This document shows, in pieces, positions 25,198 to 35,246 of a stretch of 64,000 nucleotides of DNA. The notes under the pieces are model-generated. The model was not told the DNA's origin. It saw only the letters and a list, made by a program, of their open reading frames with translations, and searched no databases. Numbering within the stretch: position 1 is the first letter of the stretch; every line of letters begins with the position of its first letter. The stretch covers positions 1,834,001 through 1,898,000 of the forward strand of contig JALDRJ010000002.1 in assembly GCA_031315865.1 (NCBI GenBank). The letters run 5' to 3'. The translations under genes were made by a program, and so were the position numbers. This DNA is from Nitrospirales bacterium (GTDB lineage: Bacteria > Nitrospirota > Nitrospiria > Nitrospirales > UBA8639).

Positions 25198-26394
25198 ATG
25201 AAACAACAGGTCCTTTTCGTTGACGATGATCCGTCAATTCTCCGAGCCATGCAACGAGTCATGCGAACGCTCCAGGATGATCTCGATATGGAGTTCAAGG
25301 CCAGTTCCAAAGAGGCCCTGCAAGTGATGGAGCATCGCCGATTTAATATCGTGATCTGCGATATGCGGATGCCTGGGATGGATGGCCCGGATTTTCTTGG
25401 TGAAGTCAAGGCTCGGTTTCCTGAGGTCGTTCGCATCGTCCTCTCTGGTCACTCGGACGACAGTATGGTGTTTCGAGCGTTAGAGTCGACCCACCAATAT
25501 CTGGCGAAACCTTGTAGCGCGGAGACCGTCAAGCAGACGATTCATCGTGCCTGTGAGATGCAGGCCTTGCTCACGGATGAGAACTTAAAACGGGTCGTGA
25601 CCGGCGTGAATCGCTTGCCGAGTCTTCCTAAAATTTATGCCCAACTCGTCGAAGAACTCCGAGAAGATCGCTGTGATCTGGAGCGAGTTGGAGAGATCAT
25701 CGCGCAGGACAGCGCGCTGTCCATTAAAATTTTACAACTCGTCAATTCGGCTTTTTTTGGATTGTCTCGTCCGATTTCAAACCCCGCCGAAGCGGCGAAT
25801 CACCTGGGTCTTGATACGGTAAAGACGTTAGCGCTGGTGGTGGAGGTCTTCGAGGCGTTTTCAATCGACCATGTTTCGACATTCTCGATGGACGCCTACT
25901 GGAAGCATTGCTTGAGAGTGGGGTTTCTTGCCGGAGCCATCGCCAAACACGAAGGTGGAGATCTGTTGCTCCAGGATCAATCCAAAATGGGTGGAATGTT
26001 GCATGATGTCGGAAAGCTGATTCTCGCTTCGTTTGTGCCTGAAGAGTATCAACGTATCCAAGAAGTCGTGATGGCTGAGTCGGTACCTGAATGGCAGGCA
26101 GAGGAGCAAATTCTTGGCACGACCCATGCGAGGATTTGTGGATATCTCCTTGGGACATGGGGATTGCCGATGGGCATCGTAGAATCCGTCCTCTATCATC
26201 ACCAGTTAGATCAACTCTCCGTGGAAACGTTTTCTCCCCCTATTGCGGTTCATGTCGCCAATGCGCTCACCCATGAAGAGGATGGCGTTTCGCCGCAAGA
26301 CCACAAACTTGACGAAGAAACCTTGGGTCGAATGGGCCTGCTGATGAAGCTTGATGACTGGAGAGGCCTAGTTCAGAAACCACTCACAGAATAA
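25198..26394 (+). CDS. Response regulator with HDOD output domain
   Basis: A 398-residue protein. The receiver (residues 1-125) has VLFVDDDPSILRAMQ, the phosphoacceptor Asp in IVICDMRMPGMDG and Lys in YLAKPCS. From about residue 145 an HDOD domain follows (LPSLPKIYAQLVEEL, then ILQLVNSAFFGLSRPISNPAEAA), a non-hydrolytic HD relative used for protein or nucleotide binding in signalling. ATG 25198 is chosen because the receiver starts there; an in-frame codon at 25150 adds 16 unrelated residues. It is downstream of the kinase at 23641 and likely phosphorylated by it. Confidence 0.88.
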   Translation: MKQQVLFVDDDPSILRAMQRVMRTLQDDLDMEFKASSKEALQVMEHRRFNIVICDMRMPGMDGPDFLGEVKARFPEVVRIVLSGHSDDSMVFRALESTHQYLAKPCSAETVKQTIHRACEMQALLTDENLKRVVTGVNRLPSLPKIYAQLVEELREDRCDLERVGEIIAQDSALSIKILQLVNSAFFGLSRPISNPAEAANHLGLDTVKTLALVVEVFEAFSIDHVSTFSMDAYWKHCLRVGFLAGAIAKHEGGDLLLQDQSKMGGMLHDVGKLILASFVPEEYQRIQEVVMAESVPEWQAEEQILGTTHARICGYLLGTWGLPMGIVESVLYHHQLDQLSVETFSPPIAVHVANALTHEEDGVSPQDHKLDEETLGRMGLLMKLDDWRGLVQKPLTE

Positions 26395-26526
26395 ACAATC
26401 TGCTGATAAGGATTTTTATGATGGCGAACAGACTTCGTGACAGCGATGCCGTGGGTGGACGTTCTGTTTGGTGGTATCCTCAGCCTCAGCCTTGAGCGTG
26501 ACGGGATCAGCGGTTTTTGGCGAAGC

Positions 26527-27666
26527 TCATGTCGTCACCTGTTCTTCCTGCGTCACCACGGCGATCGGTTCTTGTATCGGACACCATTTCGTCCGTTGCG
26601 AAAGCCAAGTAATCATCCATTCTGAGAGATCTTGCCCCTTGGCGACGAGGGTCTCGCCCTGTTCGCTGAAAATACCTTCGGCGAGGACCATGTGGGGTTG
26701 AAGGGCAGATAAGGGAAGTTTTGAGATAATATGTCGTTGGTCAGGGACAAAAAGCTTTTTTAATGATTGCATGACTGCAGGGTCATACTTTTCCTGATTA
26801 TCAACAAGGTGTTCATAGGCCTGACCTCTCGGCATATCTTGCATGCGGAGCCTATCAAAGTCGGCTGCGACTTGGAGAAGTCTTGCGCCAATGGGGGGGT
26901 GCTCTCGCGTCTGTGATTGGCTGGCGCACTTCACGTCATGATGGTGATGATCTTGGTACGATAAAATTTCCACGACATCTTCCAATCGAGGAATATTGGC
27001 TAACACCTTGGCTCCGATGAATGGCGGCTTCTGGGTAGACTCTGTTTGAGAGATTGGATGGCCATTGGCATCTCCAGAAGATGGAGCCATTTCAATGCAA
27101 TCCATCTGAGAGAGCAGTGCTGCGATTTCGAATTTCCAGCTATTTTCAAGCCCGAGATCTTTGGAAAATTCTTTGACATACCGTCTGAGTCGATTCGCTC
27201 GACCCATTGCTTCGGGATTCACCAACGCAAGGACCTCGATTAATGCCTTGACACTTCCTGTGAGCGTCTGTTCGAGCAACTCTTTCTCGGCACGCACCAA
27301 CCGATATTGTTCAATCCCGGCCTGTAATGTCAGCTTGAAGTCCTCTATCGAGCACGGCTTGGTCAAAAATCGAAATATCTGCCCACGATTGACCGCATTC
27401 ATGGCGATCTCGAGATCGGCAAACCCTGTGAGGATCACGCGAATGGACTCGGAATCGATCTTCGTAACTTCTTCAAGAAACTGAACCCCGTTCATGTCCG
27501 GCATCGCATAATCTGACACGATGACGGCAAACGGACCGTTGGACCGAACGACTTGCAGCCCTTCAGCTCCCCCACCGGCGGTATGGATTTCATAGTGTTC
27601 CCGTAAATGGCGGACAAATCCGTTGACGACCTTGGGCTCATCATCAACGAGCAAGAGCTTTTCCAT
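26527..27666 (-). CDS. Receiver protein with ligand-less HD-GYP-like output domain (paralogue)
   Basis: A 379-residue protein. The receiver is canonical (LLLVDDEPKVVNG, VIVSDYAMPDMNG, FLTKPCS). The output domain parallels the protein at 22152-23378: ALLSQMDC replaces the HD motif, LSYQDHHHH replaces the HHE segment, and there is no GYP, though PPIGARLLQVA is retained. An extra low-complexity insertion (SSGDANGHPISQTEST) replaces part of the active-site region. It is almost certainly inactive as a phosphodiesterase. It lies 225 bp downstream of the membrane kinase at 27892-29640 on the same strand, which is its probable partner. Confidence 0.85.
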   Translation of the reverse strand: MEKLLLVDDEPKVVNGFVRHLREHYEIHTAGGGAEGLQVVRSNGPFAVIVSDYAMPDMNGVQFLEEVTKIDSESIRVILTGFADLEIAMNAVNRGQIFRFLTKPCSIEDFKLTLQAGIEQYRLVRAEKELLEQTLTGSVKALIEVLALVNPEAMGRANRLRRYVKEFSKDLGLENSWKFEIAALLSQMDCIEMAPSSGDANGHPISQTESTQKPPFIGAKVLANIPRLEDVVEILSYQDHHHHDVKCASQSQTREHPPIGARLLQVAADFDRLRMQDMPRGQAYEHLVDNQEKYDPAVMQSLKKLFVPDQRHIISKLPLSALQPHMVLAEGIFSEQGETLVAKGQDLSEWMITWLSQRTKWCPIQEPIAVVTQEEQVTT

Positions 27667-27891
27667 TTCTGCGATTCTCCCTTATCGAGTGCTGAAGGTC
27701 TTCGTGTGGCCGTCCGTATTCTGCATGGCGATCGCATCGACGTCCATGGACGCCCTTCTCCTGGCAATTTTATCGGTTGTTCTCTTGGATACCCTTAGGC
27801 ACGTTCACTCGACAACCGCTCGTTTTTTTCGCTTATTGTCTCTTGTTTTTTGAAGATTCCAGGCTTCTTGTGCGAAGTCTTCTTGCCCTGC

Positions 27892-29640
27892 TCAGGTAGT
27901 GACATCTTCTGTTTTGAGCGGGAGGTGAATAATAAACGTGGTGCCACTTCCCACTGCTGTTTTTACGGTAATGCGGCCTTTATGTTTTTGAACGATGACA
28001 TCATGCACGATAGCCAATCCCTGGCCTGTCCCTTTTCCCACATCTTTGGTCGTAAAGAACGGGTCAAATATCCGATCGCGAATCTTTTCCGGAATACCGG
28101 TCCCGCTGTCCTGGATGCGCAATTCTACCCAATCCTCATGCTTTCTTGTCTGAATGATAATCCGTCCCTTGGGACCTTCTTGGTTCCCGTTGGCTTCCTC
28201 GATGGCATGGGCCGCATTCACGATGAGATTGAGTAATACCTGATGAAACTCTCCAGGTAATGCAGGTATCTTCGGCAAGTCGGGGGCCAGATCCGTCTGT
28301 ACGTCCGCGACGTATTTCCATTCATTGCGGGTTACGGTTACGGTATTGGTAATGGCATGGTTCAAATCAATGGTTTTCTTCTCGGCTGTCCCGGGATGGG
28401 AGAATTCTTTCATCGCGCGGACAATTCGGGAAACGTTTTCCGTGCCCTGTAATGCATCGGCGAGGGCTTCAGGTATTTCTTCTTGAATCTGTTTCAGGTC
28501 CGATGCTGATAATGGGGAGGGCGGTTGAGGTTCGGGGGATTCGCCGTGAGGCGTCTGAGCCTTGGCTTCAATCTCCGCGATGGCCCAGGAAAGTTGTGAG
28601 GAGAGTAAGGCAAATTGGTCTTTCAGGAAGAGCAGATTGTCGCCTATGTATTGCATCGGGGTATTGATTTCGTGCGCAATGCCGGCCGCGAGTTGGCCGA
28701 TCATTTCCATCCTCTGGGCGAGCGTCAGTTGCGCCTCCAGCTCCTTGCGCTCTGAAATATCTAGTCCCATGATTAATAGCCCCTCGGAGACTTCCTGTTC
28801 ATTCGTGATTGATGTGACGGTTAAATCCAAAAATCCGTCTTTCTCCGAAGGCCGGGTAAAGAGAATATCCTTGATCTGTCTCGATCTCCCTTCTTCGAGG
28901 CATTGAGTCATGGTCGGGCAGAGGATATCCCAATTGAGGGAGAGCAGGGTTTCATCGAAGGCACGGCCTGTCGCGGTCTCCGACTTGACGCCAAAGGCAT
29001 CTTCTGCGAGGCGGTTCCATCTCGTGACCTGAAATTTTGTATCGACGCCGATGAGAATGGCTGGGATCGCTTCTAAGATATTGGCATTTTCAGCGTGAGC
29101 GACTCGCAAATGTTTTTCAGCATTTTTTGCGAGTACCCTGTCTTTCTCCGCGTGTTCCATCATAGTGATGGCTGCCTCTTGGGAGGCTTGTAGTTCTCGG
29201 ATGAGCTCATTCACTTTATCTTCCATGGTGGCCATGAGTGTTTTTAAGATTGTCAGTACTGATTTGGTCTGACCGCGAGCTTGTCTGAGAGCTTGATTTT
29301 TCGATTCGAGTTCATGACTTTTTCGTTTGAGGCGACCGTTCATCACGGACATTATCAGGATGCCACCAACGAGAAAGATCGTTCCGCCTATCAAGGCGAC
29401 GATGCTTACTATGGAGGTGTCCATTGAATGGACCAGCATACCCATCTGTTGGGATGCAGTTGTAATGGGTACTCCAGCCATCGCGGAATCGTGAATGAAT
29501 GAGATTGCCAATCCCATGCGTATGGCGCTCCTCCCTATCTTCCAGGTTTTTTGATGAGAGGCGGACTTCTCATGTAAGCCGCATTTGACTCGAATTGCCA
29601 ACCACGTTATGAAAACGGCGAGGCTGCCTAGCTCAATCAT
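27892..29640 (-). CDS. Membrane histidine kinase with PAS domain
   Basis: A 582-residue kinase. An N-terminal hydrophobic run and a clear transmembrane helix ([20 protein letters not shown], about residues 80-100) are followed by a long coiled coil, a PAS domain ([19 protein letters not shown], then [20 protein letters not shown]), the phosphoacceptor His in [19 protein letters not shown] and an ATPase domain ([36 protein letters not shown]). The kinase core closely resembles the one at 23641, including the NTPxQxIGDNLxFLKD run, pointing to recent paralogy. Start uncertain: ATG 29517 would drop the first hydrophobic run. It probably phosphorylates the downstream receiver protein. Confidence 0.87.
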   Translation of the reverse strand: MIELGSLAVFITWLAIRVKCGLHEKSASHQKTWKIGRSAIRMGLAISFIHDSAMAGVPITTASQQMGMLVHSMDTSIVSIVALIGGTIFLVGGILIMSVMNGRLKRKSHELESKNQALRQARGQTKSVLTILKTLMATMEDKVNELIRELQASQEAAITMMEHAEKDRVLAKNAEKHLRVAHAENANILEAIPAILIGVDTKFQVTRWNRLAEDAFGVKSETATGRAFDETLLSLNWDILCPTMTQCLEEGRSRQIKDILFTRPSEKDGFLDLTVTSITNEQEVSEGLLIMGLDISERKELEAQLTLAQRMEMIGQLAAGIAHEINTPMQYIGDNLLFLKDQFALLSSQLSWAIAEIEAKAQTPHGESPEPQPPSPLSASDLKQIQEEIPEALADALQGTENVSRIVRAMKEFSHPGTAEKKTIDLNHAITNTVTVTRNEWKYVADVQTDLAPDLPKIPALPGEFHQVLLNLIVNAAHAIEEANGNQEGPKGRIIIQTRKHEDWVELRIQDSGTGIPEKIRDRIFDPFFTTKDVGKGTGQGLAIVHDVIVQKHKGRITVKTAVGSGTTFIIHLPLKTEDVTT

Positions 29641-29932
29641 TGGGGGCTCTGTATTGAAATCTGGTTCATCAGGCCGGGATTGCCTTCAATGAGAGAATGG
29701 CATGGGTTGTGGTTTGCCCCGAGCGGCGTAACATGGGTCAATTTCTTTTCTTTTGTTATCGGATGATCGGAATCTCGGCTTAATGACTCAAGTCTGATTA
29801 CAGAAAGTCAATTTCCAAAGAGTCGATATGGCAGGGTAGGCAAAGACGTCGAATAGGGACGACAAGCCGTCATGGAAAGGCACGTGGAAGAAGGTTAATG
29901 AGAAAGAATGGAATCGGATAGGGAGGTTCGTT

Positions 29933-30829
29933 TTAATCACACCGACTTTTAAAGGTAAGTTCTGCGACGGCTGATTTGTCGAGGTCGCCTTTCCCACGTT
30001 GAACGAGGCGCGTGTATTGGTCCAGTGTGGCCTGGGCAAGCGGAAGCGAAAGTCCGGCCTCTTGTCCGAGGCGAAGGGCAATGCCTGAGTCTTTGGCCGC
30101 ATGTGCGGCTGAAAAATAACATTCGTGGTCGCGATTGATCATGTCTTCTCCATCCGTTTCCAGAACGCGTGAAGCCGCGCCGGTTTGAGCAAACACTTCC
30201 CGTAACATCGTGAGATCTAAGCCGAGAGCCTCGCCCACGCCTAGCCCTTCCGCAAGGCCAGCCGTGTTGATGTTCATGACCATATTGACCAGGGCCTTTA
30301 CTTTGGCGGCCTCTCCGGCACGGCCAATATGACGGAGTGCCGAACTCATGGATTGCAGTAATGTTGATGCGCGTTGAAAGGCGTCAGGCGTTCCTCCACA
30401 CATCAGATAGAGAGTACCTTCCCGTGCTTGGGTAATACTGCTTGCCATACAGGCTTCCAGGCTTTGCCCGCCCCGCTGGCCGACCAATGCCTCGATTTCA
30501 ACGTGTACGGGAGGAGAGATCGTGGCGCAATTGATGAATAAACGATCGGACGCATGCGTGAGCAAGCTGTCTGTCGAGTCCGGGTTGAAAATGTCGCGCG
30601 TGGCCTGATCGTCGCTCACGACGGTGAGGATCGTGTTCGAACTTTCTGCGACCTGAGCCGGAGTCTGGGCCAGTTGGCATCCGAGTTCCTGAGCTACTTT
30701 TGTCGACGCCTCGAGATTCCTGTCAAAAATGGCCGTCAGCTTATATCCATGGTCGTGAAGCCGGCGGGCCATATTGGCTCCCATTCGACCGACTCCGACA
30801 AACCCGACTCGAAATTCATGTTTCTGCAT
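29933..30829 (-). CDS. NAD(P)-dependent beta-hydroxyacid dehydrogenase-like oxidoreductase
   Basis: A 298-residue two-domain enzyme of the 3-hydroxyisobutyrate dehydrogenase family. The N-terminal Rossmann motif is VGFVGVGRMGANMARRL. The substrate signature is altered (FINCATISPPVHVEIEALVG), the GGTPDAF segment matches the family, and the catalytic Lys region reads AAKVKALVNMVMN. The family includes 3-hydroxyisobutyrate, tartronate semialdehyde and succinate semialdehyde reductases, so the substrate is not fixed by sequence. ATG 30829 sits directly before the Rossmann motif; the upstream open frame to 31126 overlaps purE and is not needed. It is divergent from purE. Confidence 0.88.
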   Translation of the reverse strand: MQKHEFRVGFVGVGRMGANMARRLHDHGYKLTAIFDRNLEASTKVAQELGCQLAQTPAQVAESSNTILTVVSDDQATRDIFNPDSTDSLLTHASDRLFINCATISPPVHVEIEALVGQRGGQSLEACMASSITQAREGTLYLMCGGTPDAFQRASTLLQSMSSALRHIGRAGEAAKVKALVNMVMNINTAGLAEGLGVGEALGLDLTMLREVFAQTGAASRVLETDGEDMINRDHECYFSAAHAAKDSGIALRLGQEAGLSLPLAQATLDQYTRLVQRGKGDLDKSAVAELTFKSRCD

Positions 30830-31045
30830 GGCGCCGTTCTCCTTTAGCGTCCTCACCAGGGATGAAAACTTCCTCACTGTACGTGCTGATCGAGTTGATA
30901 GTGTGTACCATGAACCCTGGTGGGTTGTCAGCGAAGAGTCCAGCAAAAAGCTCAGGCAGGAGAGTAGATCTTTCATACAGGATGCAGGTATGGTACTTTC
31001 TCTCCCTTGACTTTTTATGAACCTCAAAATGTGAGTAAAGGTGTG

Positions 31046-31552
31046 ATGGCTCAAGAAACTCAATCCTCGTCTCCTCAGGTAGCGATTTTGATGGGGAGTC
31101 GAACTGATCTCGAAACCATGAATCATGCGAGTGATATGTTGAAAAAACTCGGGATTTCCTATGAAGTACGAATCTTATCGGCCCATCGTGCAACGGATGC
31201 CCTTCTGGACTATGTCGGTCAGGCAGAAGAACGTGGCATTCAAGTGTTTATCGCGGGGGCTGGTGGGGCAGCGCATTTAGCCGGTGTTATCGCAGCCAAG
31301 ACGATTCTTCCCGTCTTGGGAGTTCCGATGCAGTCCAAGGCCTTGCAAGGCATGGACTCACTCTTGTCCATGGTGCAAATGCCCAAAGGCATTCCCGTTG
31401 GGACCTTGGCGATCGGGAATGCTGGAGCGGCCAATGCCGGCTTGCTTGCCGCCGCGATTATCGCGTTGTCGGATAGCGGGGTCCGTGATCGCCTGAAGGC
31501 CTTCCGGGAAGAACAGACCCAAAAAGTCTTAGCCGATCAGATCGCGGATTGA
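31046..31552 (+). CDS. purE: 5-(carboxyamino)imidazole ribonucleotide mutase
   Basis: A 168-residue class I PurE that moves the carboxyl group of N5-CAIR to give CAIR in purine synthesis. Typical motifs are [38 protein letters not shown] and PVLGVPMQS, followed by [21 protein letters not shown]. Length matches the family. Start ATG 31046, with AAAGG upstream. purK is not adjacent, so its partner enzyme must be elsewhere. Confidence 0.95.
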   Translation: MAQETQSSSPQVAILMGSRTDLETMNHASDMLKKLGISYEVRILSAHRATDALLDYVGQAEERGIQVFIAGAGGAAHLAGVIAAKTILPVLGVPMQSKALQGMDSLLSMVQMPKGIPVGTLAIGNAGAANAGLLAAAIIALSDSGVRDRLKAFREEQTQKVLADQIAD

Positions 31553-31584
31553 TCGGTACAGATGAATTGATATCCGTCTCGTCA

Positions 31585-31812
31585 CTACATTGTCCCGTCG
31601 CCGTCTTCCTCGAGGCGTTGGAAACGAGGTTGGCGTACACCTGCTTTCTCGATCTCCTCTTCGAACATGTGTTTGGGCCTGACCCATAGTCCATGGTCTC
31701 CGTACAGGGCCCGGTACACGACGAATTCTTCTTCGGTTTCCGTATGTTTGGCGCATCCAAGCACCTGATAGTCTTTTCCTTTGTAATGTCGATACCGTCC
31801 GGGGGTGATCAT
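31585..31812 (-). CDS. DUF1653 domain protein
   Basis: A 75-residue protein with the DUF1653 pattern: PGRYRHYKGKDYQVLG, then EEFVVYRALYGDHGLWVRP and MFEEEI. The family is small, cytosolic and of unknown function; homologues are often single-domain as here. It sits 24 bases downstream of the RNA methyltransferase on the same strand, and the two are probably cotranscribed. It converges with purE, their stops 32 bp apart. Confidence 0.85.
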   Translation of the reverse strand: MITPGRYRHYKGKDYQVLGCAKHTETEEEFVVYRALYGDHGLWVRPKHMFEEEIEKAGVRQPRFQRLEEDGDGTM

Positions 31813-31836
31813 AAGCTTCTTCTCCTTAACGACTTG

Positions 31837-32610
31837 TTAGAGGGGAAAGCGTTGGCGGTAGGTAAACAGGGCGATACTCAACGCTGTTGCCGCATTTAAG
31901 GAATCGAGCGTCGGTGCCTGTGGAATCGTGAGCGTTTGTTGAAACGCGCCATTCGGCAATCCCAGTCCCTCTTCACCGACGAGCAAACGAATATGTTCAG
32001 GACATTCCCATGTCGATATATTTTCTCCGTTCAGGTCTAACGCGACGATCCATTGGCTGATTTCAGGTTTCAGGAGCTCAGCAATGGCCGGCCCCGCATA
32101 GAGAGCCTGATCGAAGGCCATCCCGCTGGATGCTCGAATGGCTTTCGGGTGAAAAGGATGGGCGGCTTCTTTCAGTAAGATCAGCCTTTGCACGCCAAAG
32201 GCGGCGCAGCTTCTCATAACCGTTCCAAGATTATTGGGGTCGCCGAAAGGGCAGAGCACTTCCAGGCCATCAGGGGGACGGGAAAGGCTCGCGGACGGAT
32301 ATTCAGGAGCATCACAGATCAAAATCGGGGAGGCCGTCCCGACGATATCAATCCGTTGAAACAGCGTAGCGTCCAGTCGAAATACCGGGAGATGCTGAGG
32401 AAGTGGCAGTTCTTGGAGAGACGTGGCAGAGCAGAGAACCTCGCGGCATCGCGAGGGATGTCGGTCGAGAATTTCTCGAACGATTCTTTTACCGGATACC
32501 ATACATTGTCCGTACCTTTTGATCCCTTTGCTCTCATGAAGCGATATCCAGCGCTTGAAGTGGACATTCTGCGTACTGCCAATCAGGGGTCGTGAAGGGG
32601 ACAAAGACAT
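31837..32610 (-). CDS. SpoU/TrmH-family RNA 2'-O-methyltransferase
   Basis: A 257-residue SPOUT enzyme. An N-terminal substrate-binding domain (about residues 20-105, including MVSGKRIVREIL) precedes the trefoil-knot catalytic domain with its three motifs: PNNLGTVMRSCAAFG, RLLVGEEGLGLP and PTLDSLNAATALSIALF. It transfers methyl from S-adenosylmethionine to the ribose 2'-OH of an rRNA or tRNA nucleotide; the target is not determinable here. N-terminal start alternatives exist within about 37 residues. It is followed by the DUF1653 gene. Confidence 0.9.
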   Translation of the reverse strand: MSLSPSRPLIGSTQNVHFKRWISLHESKGIKRYGQCMVSGKRIVREILDRHPSRCREVLCSATSLQELPLPQHLPVFRLDATLFQRIDIVGTASPILICDAPEYPSASLSRPPDGLEVLCPFGDPNNLGTVMRSCAAFGVQRLILLKEAAHPFHPKAIRASSGMAFDQALYAGPAIAELLKPEISQWIVALDLNGENISTWECPEHIRLLVGEEGLGLPNGAFQQTLTIPQAPTLDSLNAATALSIALFTYRQRFPL

Positions 32611-32854
32611 TAGGTATGCGAACGAAGAAACACGGCTGAGGATTGAACGGCCCCCACATGCACTTCACATCGTGTATGCCTGAGGAATGAACGACAATGT
32701 TCAATATTTTAACAGAACCGGTATTCAGAAACTGATGTTTTGGCCGATAGAGATCTATAGCCGCATGTGTACCTGGTTGAGACGTCCCATGCGAAATCAT
32801 CTCATGATCAATCATCATGAGGCCATCAGCGAGTGTGATTGGTAAGGAGGGGAT

Positions 32855-33979
32855 ATGTTTAAACTGTGGTCTGGGGAGGACAGGAAGGAACAGTCCACGA
32901 CCATGAGCATGGACAAGGCTCAAGAATCATCGGTCACGAGTCGGGATGATCAGGCGACAGAAGCGTTGGCCAAGATCATGCGGATTTTTGGCCGTCATTC
33001 GTTTGAACTTGACTCTATGGGAGTGGGTGAAATTGAGAAGGAATTTGAGCGATGGGCAATGCATGTGCTTGTGGGGACTCCTGTTGTCGAGGATGAAGAG
33101 GCTCCGAATGACGGGCGACGGAACTGGGGCGAACTCAACCGGTTTGTGAACACGCATCGACAGCATGAAAAACAATACGTGACCGACAGTATGGGAGACT
33201 TGCGAGACGTGCTATTGACCTTCACGCAAACGGTGGTCCAGGCCGTGGTCGAGGATAAAGAAACCGATCGGCAGATGGTCAAACATATCGATGAATTGCA
33301 AGTGGCCGCGGCGACAAGCTCTGTGACGGAGATGAAAAAGGCGTTGCTGAGCGCCGTCCATGGCATTGGCCAAGCCATGGAAGAACGAAAGGTGCGGCAA
33401 AAGACACAAGTAGAAACCCTTGGCTCAAAGCTTCAAAAAGTTCAGGCTGAATTAGGGCAAGCTCGCAAGCAGATGGAGTTGGACCCCTTGACGCAACTCT
33501 ACAATCGAGCAGCCCTGGATACCCAGTTAGAACGAATCGTCAGTCTCAGTATGCTCTCCGGGTCAGCAGCCAGTTTGTTCATGATCGACATCGACCATTT
33601 CAAACGAGTCAATGACACGTATGGGCATCGTGCAGGGGATGCCGTGTTGCAGCAATTTGCGGAGCGTATGGTCTCGATCTTCTTGAGAAAGTCTGACTTT
33701 CTGGCTCGGTATGGCGGGGAAGAAATGGCCGTCTTACTCCAGGGCGATGGATTGGAGGTGAGTCAGCGCATCGCCAGTCGCTTATTGGAAGCGATCCGGA
33801 GCCGGCCATTCATTCATGAAGGAACCGAGATTTCGGTTACCGCCTCGATAGGACTGGCTGAGCTGATTCCGGGAGAGCCGCCTGGCGCGTGGGTTGAGCG
33901 GGCCGATCGCGCCCTGTACCAAGCCAAAGAAACGGGACGTGATCGGCTGTGCCTTGCATCGGGAACGGTGGTCGTCTGA
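32855..33979 (+). CDS. Diguanylate cyclase (GGDEF)
   Basis: A 374-residue cytosolic protein. The N-terminal 200 residues are mostly helical with a coiled-coil end (SKLQKVQAELGQARKQME). The GGDEF domain begins at DPLTQLYNRAALD. The active-site motif is GGEEM at 287-291, a variant with Met where Phe is usual, and the product-inhibition I site RxxD is present as RKSD at 278-281. It probably makes c-di-GMP from two GTP. A strong AAGGAGGGG precedes ATG 32855. It converges with an HDOD gene 15 bp away. Confidence 0.92.
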   Translation: MFKLWSGEDRKEQSTTMSMDKAQESSVTSRDDQATEALAKIMRIFGRHSFELDSMGVGEIEKEFERWAMHVLVGTPVVEDEEAPNDGRRNWGELNRFVNTHRQHEKQYVTDSMGDLRDVLLTFTQTVVQAVVEDKETDRQMVKHIDELQVAAATSSVTEMKKALLSAVHGIGQAMEERKVRQKTQVETLGSKLQKVQAELGQARKQMELDPLTQLYNRAALDTQLERIVSLSMLSGSAASLFMIDIDHFKRVNDTYGHRAGDAVLQQFAERMVSIFLRKSDFLARYGGEEMAVLLQGDGLEVSQRIASRLLEAIRSRPFIHEGTEISVTASIGLAELIPGEPPGAWVERADRALYQAKETGRDRLCLASGTVVV

Positions 33980-33994
33980 AGATGGGCCTGAAGT

Positions 33995-34972
33995 TTATGT
34001 GACGGGCTCAGGCTGTGATTCGCACGATGCGTCGGGAGAAAGAATGTTTGCCGAGATCTGTACCGGTCGTACGATGTCTTCCTGACGACCGATATGGACT
34101 TGGAAAAAGCCGGAAATGTCTGAAAGTCCATCTGGAATGAGACTGATGATGCCTTGAACTTCAACGGGATCTAAATCCAGCCACTCTTTGGCCGAATTTG
34201 CCGCTATTTCGGTCGTTTGGGCGAGGTTCTTCGGATAACACCATAGGTCCGCCAGTTGGCTGGCAAGCGCCACACACCGTATTATGCACGCTTCTTCTTC
34301 TGATTGACAGGTCCATGCCAGTGGATCATGGCTCGCCTTGATGGCAGTGTGATATTCCTCCGGAAGTTCCCAGGTCATGGCAATCCAACTTCCTACTTCA
34401 GCGTGATCACAGCCAAAGTGTGTTTTCTCCAAACCTGCAAATTCTAGGTGACTATCTTGCGCGTTTTCCATCAAGTCGCGCATGACGTGCGGGTCGACTC
34501 CATTGAGGGCTAAGAGGCCGATATCTTGTAGAAGCGAGGCAAGGAAGACAAATTCAGGGTCTGCTACGTTATGCCATTTAGCGATGGTGCGTCCCGTGAT
34601 GCTGCTAATTATCGAACGGCGCCAAAATGTCACATGATCAATCCCCGATGAATTCGGTCGTTCGATGTCTCGACAGAGGCGGTAAAAGCAGAATGACAAG
34701 GCTAAGGAGCTGACGGCATCCATCCCTAGCAGGGTAATAGCTTGGACGATGCCCGTGACTTTATGCCGGGCTCCACCATAGTAGCTGGAATTCGCGATTT
34801 GCAAGAGGCGTGCGACAACCGCTGGATCTTGACTCATCAAGTGAGCGAGCTGCTCGACCTCGGTGTTTTCGTCTCGGCACATCTTCATGATTTGAGAGGC
34901 GATCGGAGGCAAGGGGGGAAGATGCAACGATTTCCTGAGGCGCGCGAAAAGAGGCGAGTCGGCGTTCGTCAT
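33995..34972 (-). CDS. HDOD domain signalling protein
   Basis: About 325 residues consisting mainly of an HDOD domain (LPPLPPIASQIMKMC, then LMSQDPAVVARLLQIANSSYYGG and GIVQAITLLGMDAVSSLAL). The helices around LLQDIGLLALNGV keep a residual HD-like segment but without a full metal site. No receiver domain is present. ATG 34972 is chosen; a TTG at 35035 would add 21 residues. Adjacent to the diguanylate cyclase, so a role in cyclic-dinucleotide or stress signalling is plausible but not shown. Confidence 0.85.
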   Translation of the reverse strand: MTNADSPLFARLRKSLHLPPLPPIASQIMKMCRDENTEVEQLAHLMSQDPAVVARLLQIANSSYYGGARHKVTGIVQAITLLGMDAVSSLALSFCFYRLCRDIERPNSSGIDHVTFWRRSIISSITGRTIAKWHNVADPEFVFLASLLQDIGLLALNGVDPHVMRDLMENAQDSHLEFAGLEKTHFGCDHAEVGSWIAMTWELPEEYHTAIKASHDPLAWTCQSEEEACIIRCVALASQLADLWCYPKNLAQTTEIAANSAKEWLDLDPVEVQGIISLIPDGLSDISGFFQVHIGRQEDIVRPVQISANILSPDASCESQPEPVT

Positions 34973-35246
34973 CGTACCTGAATCGTTCTTGAGTTCGTGT
35001 GAAGATCTGGAGTTTTGTTTGCAGCTAGCACTCAATGTGTTGCCCTCCGCATAAGATCAAAGATTGCATCGGCATGCCTTCTATTACATTTCGGAGAAAA
35101 ACGTGAAGCCTTAAGAACGTTTTTGTAGGCTGAAAGTATGAGTCATTGCCGGGGAATACCTCATGTTTGTGGAAGGTGGCGTAGGCAACTGTTCGTTGTC
35201 GATCAGAAGGGGGCGCGTGATGCCGCCGCAAAGGGAAGGCCGGAGA

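Noticed and set aside
30830-31126. N-terminal extension of the dehydrogenase-like gene.
   Set aside because: It overlaps the purE start on the other strand and precedes the Rossmann motif with unrelated sequence; ATG 30829 is natural.
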